Counted from the first letter of the stretch, positions 1 through 8,328 are shown. The stretch is 13,147 nucleotides of DNA from Euperipatoides rowelli (GCA_003024985.2 PXIH01S0035525.1); one strand, 5' to 3'. Made by a program: numbers and translations. Notes: generated from the letters alone by a model not told the origin.

Positions 1-94
1 CATTATTTTCAGTTGAGTAAAATATTTAAATAAGGGGGGGGGGTGCAATCCTAAAACTTGCAGGGGGGCGCAACATTCCTTAGTTACGCCACTG
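1..94. mobile_element. right terminal fragment of a hAT-like DNA transposon
   Basis: The segment ends in ccttagttacgccactg. Its reverse complement starts CAGTGGCGTAACTA, a start typical of hAT-superfamily terminal inverted repeats. A 10-G run (34-43) and a second G-run with gcgcaac (about 63-72) lie just inside, as in many non-autonomous hAT ends. The other terminus lies outside the window, so neither the inverted repeat nor an 8-bp target duplication (it would be 95-102, tgatgtaa) can be confirmed. No coding sequence is visible. The assignment rests on the terminal motif alone. Confidence 0.5.
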
Positions 95-1133
95 TGATGT
101 AAAGTCATGTGCATACAATGTACAGTTAATAATCTTGAACATTTTGTAAGTAACAAACTTATTCAACTATGTTTTCAAATTTTTTAAAGATTTAAAAACA
201 TATTTGTGTTAATTTCCATAAAGCAATAAAAACTATTTAGTAATTAATCAAAAATAGTTTTAAAATATTTTCAGTGGTATTGTTTTTGTCGAAATGTTGC
301 TTTTTTTAATTATGACTTTGGTGACAGCTTTTAATACTGTTATAGGATTATGCCATTAATCATGTCTGAAAGACATTTAGTTCATAATAGCCTTGTATTC
401 ACTGATGTATAAGTTGACAGACTCCTAATTAAAAGCATGAGAATTGCTGTGGCTTCCGGTAGAGTCAATCTGTTAGTGGATTTTGATATTGAGGTTCTCT
501 TCTTTTATCTTTGAGATAACGAATTAGAGAAAAAAATATCATGGTAAGATAAGAACGTAGATTGATAATGTGCTAACACTTCACACTACAGTCTTATGTA
601 AAGTGCAAAAATGGTCTCAATGAATGAAATGTATTTGATATAAAGAAGAGTAAAAGAAAGAAGAAAAAACTTTAGGATTTAAGATGTGGTTGGTAACGTA
701 ATATAGTATAATTAGTGTCAGCACAAATCCAAACACTTATTGCAAGGTGTCGATTGTTAATTGTTGCAGCGGTGGGAAGCTGAGATGCGGTTCTATGGAT
801 CGTTATTTTTTTTTAAATAGATAAGAAATGGCTCTTCACTCAAATAAAAAAAAAAAACACCAACCTACTGGGTTTTATTGTTTTTTTTTTCAGGTTTTAT
901 TTGGGATTTTTGGATTTTGTTTGGCTTTTTCGGATCTCTGAAAAACACAGGGCTTTTAGGGTCCCTTTTTTTAAAAGTGTTCTCTAAAAGTCGCATTTTT
1001 TTACATTTTGATTCCTAAGTCCTTTTTTTTTTAGAAAAATTTGTATGATATATAATTTTAAATTAATGATGAAATGATTTTATCCAATTTAATTTTATTT
1101 CTCAAAAATTATATGAACTTAAAGAGGAGTATG
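95..1133. other. AT-rich spacer, no gene recognised
   Basis: No open reading frame of note and no RNA gene is visible on either strand. From about 866 to 1030 the sequence is low-complexity, made of T-runs interrupted by GG. A short piece near 866-877 (ctactgggtttt) resembles the cccactggtttttt found just inside the left arm of the next element, so it may be a further fragment of that family. The rest looks like unconstrained AT-rich DNA. Confidence 0.5.
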
Positions 1134-2023
1134 CAGAATTTGCCAATGTGGGCCCAGCCCTCCCAAAAAAACCCACTGGTTTTTTCAAACCGTGTATAGA
1201 GTAAGCTTATATACTATATCTATTTCAGTTGATTTAAGAATTTGAAGGGTTATTTAAGACAAAACATTATATGATAAAAATCACTCAATTACAAAAAAAA
1301 AAAAAAAAAAAAGTTTTCCTAATCCATCAAAATTGAATATAACTTAAAATTTAGTAAGCAAGGGGTCATTCACATATTATATAATGCTCAAGGGATAGGG
1401 GGGTGTTTTCATTTTATTATAATTAATTCTAAAGTGGAGGGGATCTCTAGAAACGTTTGTTATATAACAAATATACAAAATTGTTTAGGAAATCAATATC
1501 CGGGGAGATATAATAATTGCTTTTTTTTTTCTTCTTACAATATTTACTTTTAAGTTTTACTTTTTAAACATGGTTTGATCTGTTTTTTTTTTTAATTTAA
1601 TGGATAATTTTAATTAAGTATTATCTTAATGTTAAATAAATTGTTCTAAGTATATTGGTGTTTATTCACTAAAAACTGTGACAGCATACCAAAGTGGATA
1701 CATTTAATAAAAGTATTTTTCTTATTCTATTAGTGTTTTAATTAACCAAGGCTAAAATCAAAACACACTTGTAAGGAGCCTATATAGGCTACATAATTTT
1801 TACATTTTCTCCACTTAGGTAATCTATAACATATGACATATCTATCAATATTGAGAAACCAGAAATAACGTTAGGATATAATTCTTAAAGATTAGCTAAG
1901 TTAATAGTGATATTCACTCTAATAATTGAAGATTGGATGAAATTTTGAAAAAATCCACCTGGGTTTTTAAATAGTTTTTTTCAAGTGGGTTTTTTCGGGC
2001 TGGGCCCACATTGGTGAATCCTG
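1134..2023. mobile_element. non-autonomous TIR element (MITE-like), about 890 bp
   Basis: The left arm (1134-1160) and the reverse complement of the right arm (1997-2023) share a start CAGRATTYRCC, then AATGTGGGCCCAGCCC exactly. Both then run into A/T-rich sequence containing cccact. The CAG start is compatible with a hAT-like element, but the 8-bp flanks (ggagtatg and accctaat) do not match, so no target duplication is claimed. The interior has no coding potential, long A or T runs (for example 20 A at 1293-1312), and another diverged inverted repeat nested at about 1361-1475. A transposase-less deletion derivative is the simplest reading. Confidence 0.6.
1361..1475. repeat. nested diverged inverted repeat, possible second MITE remnant
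   Basis: The left part reads ggggtcattcacatattat followed by ataatgctcaa and a G-rich stretch. The right part reads gtggaggggatc followed by aaacgtttgttatataac. The arms are roughly complementary through the TTATATAA core with TGC or CGT outside it. This resembles a common arthropod short element with TTACGTAA-like arms flanking G-rich sequence. I recall that resemblance from experience and have not searched for it. Confidence 0.3.
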
Positions 2024-2448
2024 ACCCTAATAGATTGCTCATCAGCAGGATCTTAAAAAAATACTCTTTCATGTATACTAAGGATAGATATACAATATTT
2101 TGATTTATATTTTCTGATTTACACTTTGACTATTCCAAAATTAGTTAAGCATAAATTTCTTTGTTTTATGTTTAAAATAGAACATAAACATATTTAAAGA
2201 AATACAATAACTTTATAACAATTTGCAAAATACTTTTTAAACTGTACAATATATAATTTTGGAGATTATAACCTGGATGGGTTTTTTTCCTTCTCATCTC
2301 TCCCTTCCAACCAATTTCAAGTTTATAGGATAAAGTCCTTATTCATTTCATATTGCATTAAAGATGAAAATTCACATAAAAATTTTGATATTTTAATTAT
2401 TAGATAGTATAACCAAGTTATGGAAAGTGACAATTGGGATTATTTGCT
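2024..2448. other. AT-rich intergenic DNA, nothing recognised
   Basis: There is no open reading frame, repeat array or RNA-like structure that I can support here. A short pyrimidine-rich patch occurs at about 2281-2310. Confidence 0.5.
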
Positions 2449-2597
2449 TTTGCTCAATAACATTATTAACATCTTTGATGTCATCAGAGTGAGACTCATT
2501 ACTCAATTTAAATAAGATTACATAATTTTTCTCAAAAGAACAGAAACACAAAGGCTGCAGAAAAAAAAATTAGTTTATTAACTAAACTTGTTGACCT
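2449..2597 (+). repeat. dispersed repeat, copy A (one 49-bp unit)
   Basis: This stretch aligns along its length with 3772-4072. Both begin ttgctcaRtaac, run into tgatgtcaYcaNNgtgag, then an aaataa-attaca block, then an agaaa-aca block, and end in tgcagaaa followed by taaacttg and ttgac. Here the 49-bp unit starting at 2476 occurs once and is the most diverged of all units. The second copy carries four. No coding potential is seen. The family is unknown to me. Confidence 0.6.
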
Positions 2598-2634
2598 CTA
2601 CAACATTTACACTTCTATAAGTTATAAGACAGTA

Positions 2635-2668
2635 TTAGTCATGTGACTTAACCAATGACGTCATGGGA
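2635..2668 (-). repeat. inverted fragment of the 49-bp unit with a perfect TGACGTCA
   Basis: ttagtcatgtgact is the exact reverse complement of agtcacatgactaa in the 49-bp units at 3799-3991. After five variable bases it continues into tgacgtcatg, where the reverse complement of the units has tgacatcatg or a close variant. This copy therefore keeps the full 8-bp palindrome TGACGTCA (2656-2663), the CRE consensus recognised by CREB/ATF-type bZIP proteins. Whether it binds anything is unknown. Confidence 0.5.
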
Positions 2669-2840
2669 ATATATTTTGCTATTAGAGCAAATCTTAGGAG
2701 CAAATAGCCAATTATCACTTTAAAGGCTCATTTTTATGACTTCTGCCGTCTCTACCTGAAGTAGGACAAAACCAGTTAAGTCATTCATCACGTGATCAAT
2801 TTTTCTCTTCCAGCTCTGCTGAATAAAAGATGTTAGTGAT

Positions 2841-2871
2841 AGTCATGTGACTTGTAATAATGGTGACCATC
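2841..2871 (-). repeat. second inverted fragment of the 49-bp unit
   Basis: agtcatgtgact (2841-2852), a short spacer and atggtgacc match the reverse complement of unit 1 of the tandem array at 3799, which reads through gtgactcaccatggtgac. The copy ends soon afterwards. Between this and the preceding inverted fragment lies an intact E-box palindrome, atcacgtgat (2787-2796). Confidence 0.4.
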
Positions 2872-3292
2872 TATGATCTAGCATGATATTTTCTGGCATT
2901 TTTAAATTTTTATTAGCAGAAATAAAAGATTTTAAAATATAAGGTGATAACAGTAATCAATTAGGCTATACTTTAAGAATTTTTTTTTTTTTTTTAAAGA
3001 AAATTTGTTTATTAAAATTGAAATAAAATGCAAAGTGTTCAGCGATAGATATTTTTATAAAGCATAGAAATCCGGGACAAAGGTTTAGCCTTTCAAATCT
3101 TTGTGATCCTGGCTAATAGGCAATATAAGTCATATTATTTTAACAAGAACTTTAATTTTTTTAGATCTTATTATTTGATCATTCAATTACATTAAAAGGA
3201 AATTCTCAATAATAATTAGCGTACCATAGTGTAGTGGCCTAGAGAAAATGCAAATAGTACCATTTCATAGGGTTACCAGAGGCCACACAATT
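2872..3292. other. AT-rich intergenic DNA, nothing recognised
   Basis: This contains a 16-base T run near 2981-2996 and otherwise unremarkable AT-rich sequence. No gene or RNA is supported on either strand. Confidence 0.45.
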
Positions 3293-3358
3293 GACACTAG
3301 TGTCTGGGTATTGTAAGTCAGTTTCCCTTCCTCTTGAAGGGAAGTGTGACTTACAATA
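3293..3358. repeat. 12-bp palindrome plus compact hairpin
   Basis: gacactagtgtc (3293-3304) is a perfect palindrome. Immediately after it, tattgtaagtca (3309-3320) pairs with tgacttacaata (3347-3358), and ttcccttc (3323-3330) pairs with gaagggaa (3336-3343). This gives a 20-bp stem with a small asymmetric internal loop (2 against 3 nt) and a 5-nt apical loop (3331-3335). The structure could be the core of a foldback transposon remnant. A functional RNA hairpin is possible, but the loop is very small for a typical animal pre-miRNA. Confidence 0.6.
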
Positions 3359-3474
3359 TCTAGATGCTAATGAGAAGAGAGCCAGCAGAACTTACATGAT
3401 AGTAAAGCCTAGAACACACTATGAGAATTTTACTTTGAAGCATCAAANAAAACTGTGGGAATGCAGAAGGACCA

Positions 3475-3508
3475 ACCGGACGGACGGACAGACAAACAGA
3501 TGGACAGT
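3475..3508. repeat. GGAC/GACA tetranucleotide microsatellite
   Basis: ccggacggacggacagac and the following gaca-like units form a short imperfect tetranucleotide tract. Such tracts often mark the tail of a retroposed element. The sequence upstream (about 3360-3470) may belong to one but is not recognised. Confidence 0.6.
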
Positions 3509-3771
3509 TGAGTTTTATATATGTTAAGATTAGTTCAATTTCTCTGCTAGAACATTTGAAAATTGTATTTATGCTCATGTGACTGCTGATAAGAAGAAGA
3601 ATTTACATTGAACTGTCTTATTAGATGCCAAAGTTAGAATAAATTGTTATTCTCTTTGTCTAAACTAAAGGGAAGGTTACATTTTGATAAATTAATTTAA
3701 AGTATCCCATAATTACTAATTAGTGGTTATTTTGAGGGATTAATTTAAGGTGAGAATAAAGTTTACTTTAA
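3509..3771. other. AT-rich spacer, nothing recognised
   Basis: No supported gene, RNA or repeat is seen between the microsatellite and the second dispersed-repeat copy. Confidence 0.45.
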
Positions 3772-4072
3772 CTTGCTCAGTAACAAAATAAGTACCTCTG
3801 ATGTCACCATGGTGAGTCACTTGACTAAATCTGAATAAAATTACACATATCATCAGAAAGAGTCACATGACTAAATCTAAATAGGTTTACCAATGATGTC
3901 ATCAGGGTGAGTCACATGACTAAGCCTAAGCATAATTATCCATGATTTCATCAGGGTGAGTCACATGACTAAATCTAAATAGAATTACAAATTACTTCAA
4001 ATTATATAGCTTAAAAACATAGAAATACAATTGTTGCAGAAATCAACAAATAGTCAATAAACTTGATTGACA
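3772..4072 (+). repeat. dispersed repeat, copy B, containing a 4-unit tandem array
   Basis: This is the second copy of the repeat at 2449-2597. Four units start at 3799, 3848, 3894 and 3943, with lengths of 49, 46, 49 and about 49 bp. Each carries the order tgatgtcatca, then gagtcac overlapping cacatgac, then taaatctaaata and an attac block. The flanks on both sides align with copy A, so the extra length comes from unit amplification. TGAGTCA is an AP-1-type site and TCACATGA an E-box-like palindrome. These are observations of motif content only. Confidence 0.7.
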
Positions 4073-4134
4073 ACTTGTTCTTTTCTATTTTTTTAGGAAA
4101 ATAATTTATAGCAACAGGTAATCCTATTAATTTA

Positions 4135-4726
4135 CTGATGAGTGGCCTCAATGAAGACCTAATGGATTTATGAGTGCATCCTTTATAACATCATGATGTG
4201 ATGAGTTCCCATAATGATATCATGAATGTGATGAATTCCCTCCCTAAGCACATCATAAATGTGATGAGTGGCCTTCTATGACATCATGAATGTAATGAGT
4301 TTCCTCCCTGAAGATATCATGGATGTGTTGACTGTTCTCCCTAATCACATCATGAATGTGACGAGTTCCCTCCCTTCTGATATCTTGAATGTGATTTCCT
4401 TTCTTTATGACATCATGAATGAGATGAGTGTCCTCCCTGATGACACCATGGAGGAGATGAGATACATCAATGATGACATCATGAATATGATGAGTGCAAT
4501 CCCTTTGACATCAGAAATGTGATCAGTACCTTCCCTGCTGATATCATGAATGTAATGAGTTCCTTTCCTATTGATATCATGAATGTGAAGAGTGTTCTCT
4601 TAGATGGCATCATTGATGTGATAAGTACCTAAATGCTGACATCACGAATGTGATGAGGCTCCTCCCTAGTGACATCATGTATGTTATGGTATTATTGATG
4701 TGATTGGAGCCCTCCTGATGACATTA
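4135..4726 (+). repeat. 33-bp-period minisatellite, about 18 degenerate units
   Basis: Units begin with tgacatcatgaatgtgatga or close variants and continue into gttccctccc plus a short linker. Clear unit starts occur about every 30-34 bases, for example near 4205, 4278, 4409, 4442, 4475, 4508, 4541, 4574 and 4639. Divergence between units is substantial, so the array is old or not homogenised. Because 33 is divisible by three and the units lack stops in one frame, a spurious frame stays open at 4268-4522 and encodes an 11-residue repeat rich in DIMN and LP. I do not regard that as a gene. Confidence 0.85.
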
Positions 4727-6465
4727 ATTGTTACTTAAAATAATTTATTATATTCAGTTAATTTAATAATATCAAATTTTTTTCTTGGTTGCTTACTCTT
4801 AAAGCATTTGAATTCACAAAATCAATTGGTTATACAAATACAAATATGACGGACAACAACAGACTATAGTCCAGCAAGGTTGTCCCTAGTCCTAATCTAA
4901 TTTTTTTTTTNAAAAAATTATCCTAGTGTGTGTCAGATTACTCTTGCAAAAACTTTTGCATCATTAAAAAACTGCCAAGTACGAAAACTACAAAGTTTTT
5001 TTCTCCTAGTGTGTGCCTTTCATACGTTTTTGAAAATTGTTTCTTCTCTCCTGGCAGTAGAAGAGACAGCAGAGCTTTTAAAGTCTGTAAAAACGCACCC
5101 TAATTTAACAGGTTTAAAAATAACTACATCAATAATTATTAATAACATTTTCTTGAATTTCATAAATTTAAAAAACATTATATATAAATTATGTTATAAA
5201 TTATTTAATAACATTTGACTAATGCATCTCTGTATTAGTCTTTTAATATTGAATTAAATTAAAATTTTAAATGATTTAAGCATATTTTCAAATGATCCTA
5301 AAACTTCCAAACCCTTCTCCATGTTAAGCATTAATTTTTTTAGTGTGGACATCACAGCATTAAAACATATTTTTCCATTATCCCCCCCTCCCCCCATTCA
5401 TTATAAAAAATTTCTGTCCCACCTCTTCTCCCTCTTCCCCCTTCTTATCCTTGCCACCGGGGAATAGTTTTATTAATTCCAAAAGTTGGCAGCTCTGGAT
5501 TTAGATAATCTTCCTTTTAAATGATGTTTTTATTATCGGTATGCTTTGTGTCCATCCTCCTGGATGGATGTCTTCTACTCCTTTAATTGACATTTTCCTA
5601 GCACTTGCAGTAAATTGATTTTAATACATTCCAGATCCTGTCTGTAATATTACTTCCTCTATGTCAAGCCAAGCATTAAACATCCACCAAAATACATTTT
5701 GGCATTTCCTTAGTATTTCTGTAGGATATTTTAAGCTTTGAAAATAATAATAATCATAATTAACTAGTTGATAGTAAAATATTATTTTATTATGTAATGA
5801 TTATTTTTGTAATACAATAGAAAGTGCAAATGACAAAAGATGCTTTATCATGCACAAATGGTATTATAAAATATTATTTTAACTTTTTTGATCCAATATT
5901 TTTTATTATGAAAATAAAATGTTTTCATCATAGCCTGGAATAATTATAATGTAATGCATACATTCCCTATTATTATTTTAAAAATAAAGCCATTTTATTA
6001 CTGAAAAAAATTTCAAAAGTTCAAATACAACAGATTGTTTTTCTCCAAAGCTTGCATCTTTTATTTTTAATGTTGAAAATTTGCTATTTTAATTTATTAC
6101 TTTATGCCTAAAAGCCAGCTGACATACAAAGAGAATGTATTTAGAGTAACAGGTAGAATGTAAACTTTTAAGTGTTTATGTGTGCATCAACACTCTATCC
6201 TGCCAGTTCAACTAATTAATAATAGTTATGAACTGAAAGCACTAAAATACTACGATAGGAAATTACCTATACTCCTAACAATGATGTGAAAATTATTAAT
6301 TAAGAAATGAATTTATAGACAACATAAATTCATAATAATAGAAGAGGATCAAGAGCGAGGAAGTCAACATTGCAACAAATAAAAAGGCTGATGCAAGTGA
6401 TTTTAAACAGAGAAATTCAAACTATAAGAAAAAAAGGTGGTGTAGTAAATAACAATTTGATAAAG
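4727..6465. other. 1.7-kb AT-rich region without recognisable genes
   Basis: Frames open by chance (for example 4928-5218, plus strand) show no domain I know and end in AT-rich nonsense. The motif tcctagtgtgtg occurs twice (4921 and 5005), about 84 bases apart. A pyrimidine-rich block of C-runs and CTTC-type sequence fills about 5380-5450. The segment 5479-5497 (ccaaaagttggcagctctg) reads on the minus strand as CAGAGCTGCCAAC, which looks like a hAT terminus, but no partner terminus was found. The rest is AT-rich DNA with no feature I can support. Confidence 0.5.
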
Positions 6466-6469
6466 ATTT

Positions 6470-6632
6470 GTTCCGTCCTTGTGGCGCGATCTGTAGCAAT
6501 GCGGGTTTAACTGCAAGGGCGATAACATAAGCTGAGGCGTTTCCAGGTTCGCGGCTCAGTCGAGGCAGTTAACACCTTGCCATGGTTTTTTAACCAGTGC
6601 ACTACCTCCCTAAGAACCGTAGTAGTAAAAAT
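6470..6632 (+). repeat. GC/CpG-rich foldable islet, possible tRNA-derived SINE
   Basis: About 160 bases are far richer in G, C and CpG than anything around them. Stems can be drawn: ttaactgc (6507-6514) with gcagttaa (6565-6572) enclosing ctgag-gcg (6532-6539) with cgcgg-ctcag (6550-6559), and a small ggtt/aacc hairpin at 6584-6595. A box-A-like tggcgcgatctg (6482-6493) and a box-B-like ggttcgcggct (6546-6556) are imperfect and unusually far apart, so a Pol III promoter is only suggested. The segment ends in gtagtagtaaaaatag, which could be a SINE tail. No target duplication was found. Confidence 0.35.
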
Positions 6633-6634
6633 AG

Positions 6635-6730
6635 ATTCATAAAATATTAGCAACTATTAAAATAGATGTTGCCTATAAAAATACAAAATATGAATTACCT
6701 ACTATCTGCTATACAAACTTATGTTCTAAT
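6635..6730 (+). pseudogene. LINE endonuclease domain, N-terminal piece (split by the copia insertion)
   Basis: The frame is open from 6635 to the insertion point at 6730 and encodes a stretch containing LPTICYTNLCSN. This resembles the start of an APE-type endonuclease of CR1/Jockey-like non-LTR retrotransposons, where a TN-x-x-S motif precedes a conserved lysine and an acidic DEL-like stretch. The following residues lie on the far side of the LTR element, at 11321 onward. There they continue in the same codon register once the inserted element and one target-site copy are disregarded. Alone this piece is too short to classify; the continuity is what makes the call. It is a relic with no functional prediction. 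Confidence 0.5.
6726..6730. other. target-site duplication, left copy (ctaat)
   Basis: The five bases abutting the 5' LTR match ctact at 11316-11320, abutting the 3' LTR, at four of five positions. Five bases is the usual duplication length for Ty1/copia elements. Confidence 0.65.
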
Positions 6731-6978
6731 TGTTGGTAATATTAAAAACGAGTTAATATAAACAATTATTTTGTTGTTTTAAGAGTTATTGTGCTGAACA
6801 ATAAAGTTATGAGATTTATGATGTAGTTTGTTTTTTTATTAATATTATTCATTATGGCTGAATATGAGAAGCGTTACAGTATGTAATTATTAGTTTGTTT
6901 ATTTTAAATAATAAAAGCATATTTTGAATTCCTTAAACAACAAGTTCTTTTTAGTTTTTCCACTGCAAAAATCCTACA
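6731..6978 (+). repeat. 5' LTR of the copia element
   Basis: This 248-bp LTR begins tgttgg and ends ctaca. A candidate TATA box, tataaa, lies at 6757-6762, and polyadenylation-type aataaa occurs at 6800-6805 and 6910-6915. It aligns with 11066-11315 along its whole length. Relative to the 3' LTR it has four TG or CA dinucleotides where the other has CG. It lacks the expanded ATT tract and has four extra bases near its end (ttaaacaacaag against ttaacaag). Confidence 0.92.
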
Positions 6979-6995
6979 GGTCATGTGCCCAGTGC
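6979..6995 (+). other. primer-binding site, half-tRNA type
   Basis: ggtcatgtgcccagtgc directly follows the LTR. Metazoan initiator tRNA-Met has gctgggcccataacc at the anticodon arm, whose complement is ggttatgggcccagc. The first 14 bases here match at 12 positions, including gcccag. Priming by an internally cleaved initiator tRNA is established for Drosophila copia. The two mismatches fit decay of an old copy. Confidence 0.6.
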
Positions 6996-7078
6996 TAGTA
7001 AATATAGTTTAATTGAAAAAGGAAAATAAAATTATGGCCTATTTTTTTTTTTTCAGTAACGAAAGTAAAAAAAAAAAT

Positions 7079-7816
7079 ATGGCGCAATCAAGTAACAAGT
7101 TGTATGCTGGTATTTAAAAACTTCGAGGAAGAGAAAATTACTGTGATTGGAGATTTTGATGTGGAAAATGTAATTGTAGTAGAAGGATTTTGGATTAGCA
7201 TTGAAGGCTATTTAGACGGAGATAAAACACCTGAAGATCAGCGACTGGCCCGTGATAAAAAAGCGTGAGCCGTCATCTGTCTAAGTTAGAGCCAAGTGTT
7301 AAACCTTATGTAGTGAGTACAAATACAGCAAAAGAAGCTTGGGAAGCCTTAGAAAATGCATTTGTGGATAAAGGTGTGAACTGTTGGATAAGTATNCTTG
7401 AAGAATTAACTTCTTTAAAATTAGTGGATTATCAAAATATGCAACAGTATGTAAACGCTTTTATGAGTATTTCTTTGAGATTAACTTCAATTGGAAAAAC
7501 AGTTGATNATGAACTGTTGGCAGCTTTAATGTTGAAAGGATTGCCAAAAGAATATCAACCCATGNNGATNGCTTTAGAAAATTCTTCTGTGAAAATCANG
7601 AGTGATTTAATAAAATCTAAATTACTCCAAGACACAGAGTACAGTAAAAATAGCAGGAATTTGTCTGATACTGCTTTTTTTTTTTAAAAGACTATAAGAA
7701 GAAAAAAACCAATGTGCTTTATCTGTGGTAAAGTGGGACATATGGCATCAGTTTGCTGGAATAGATGAAAAGAAAATTTCAAACCAGGTGGAGTTTCCAG
7801 GCAGCCAAGTGGTTAA
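7079..7816 (+). pseudogene. gag: copia gag (capsid-nucleocapsid) pseudogene
   Basis: Gag packages element RNA into virus-like particles. The ATG at 7079 begins MAQSSNKLYAGI, followed by a stop (7115-7117) and then KLRGRENY..W, the usual copia gag opening (UBN2-type). The frame shifts near 7157 and returns near 7264. The long segment 7265-7687 contains TAKEAWEALENAFVDKG and a run of capsid-like helices, with ambiguous bases at 7396, 7508, 7565, 7566, 7570 and 7599. It ends at a stop within a T-run/A-run junction (7685-7687). Beyond it, in the same frame, a perfect CCHC zinc knuckle (C-x2-C-x4-H-x4-C, 7715-7756) marks the nucleocapsid. Further stops follow at 7766 and 7814. Not functional. Confidence 0.85.
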
Positions 7817-8328
7817 TTGAGGAAGGAGTTGTCCATGTCTTCATCTAAAGTTGAACCTAAGTGGGCTAAGAAGGACAAAGCATTGCTGGTGGTATTGGGG
7901 GGAAATACAGATTCCTTAAAATGGCATATAGACTCTGGAGATTCTAACCATATGACAAGTAATAAACACTATTTGACAAATTATATTGATCATAGTGGAG
8001 TAGTCATGAAATTATTCTTGCTGATGACAAAAGAATAAAAAGTTTGGGTATTGGAGATGTTCCAATTGATGTAGCTGCAAATAATGCGACATCTATTACA
8101 AATGTCTTATATGTTCCAAATTTATCAGCTTATCTTGTATCTGTCAGTAAAATGGTAAAACATGGTAAAACTGTTGTTTTCTCAGATAGTGGCTGTGAAA
8201 TCTATGATGAAGACTCCTGTAAAGTTACTGGAGAAGTTATGGCTTTAGCTAAAAACTCAGATGGTGTATACTGTTTAAATGCAAATGTTATAAAGGAAGA
8301 ACATGCCAAAGTNGCTACAGATTTAAAT
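7817..8328 (+). pseudogene. pro: copia aspartic protease pseudogene
   Basis: The protease would cleave the gag-pol polyprotein. The motif WHIDSGDSNHM (7922-7954) matches the copia active site W-x-I-D-S-G-A-S-x-H-M. The catalytic Asp (7931-7933), Ser and Gly are kept, but the usual Ala after Gly is Asp. The flap side begins as ILADD in another frame after a frameshift near 8009, and continues LGIGDVPIDV and then TNVLYVPNL, the conserved C-terminal strand of these proteases. The section continues straight into the pre-integrase domain, as expected for a fused polyprotein. With the frameshift in the middle of the domain it cannot be made as one chain. Confidence 0.85.

Noticed and set aside
3360-3578. 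Minus-strand open frame across the microsatellite
   Set aside because: It is a shadow of the GGAC/GACA tract and neighbouring repeat; no domain and no codon structure.
3799-4726. CRISPR-like array
   Set aside because: The units are degenerate along their whole length with no conserved-repeat/unique-spacer alternation, and the DNA is eukaryotic.
4928-5218. Plus-strand frame of 96 codons as a small gene
   Set aside because: The C-terminal half is AT-driven Asn/Ile/Leu sequence, the start is arbitrary and no domain is recognised.
7157-7264. Programmed ribosomal frameshift in gag
   Set aside because: The shift is followed by a compensating shift about 107 bases later and lies inside the capsid domain, not at a gag-pol boundary; simple indels fit better.
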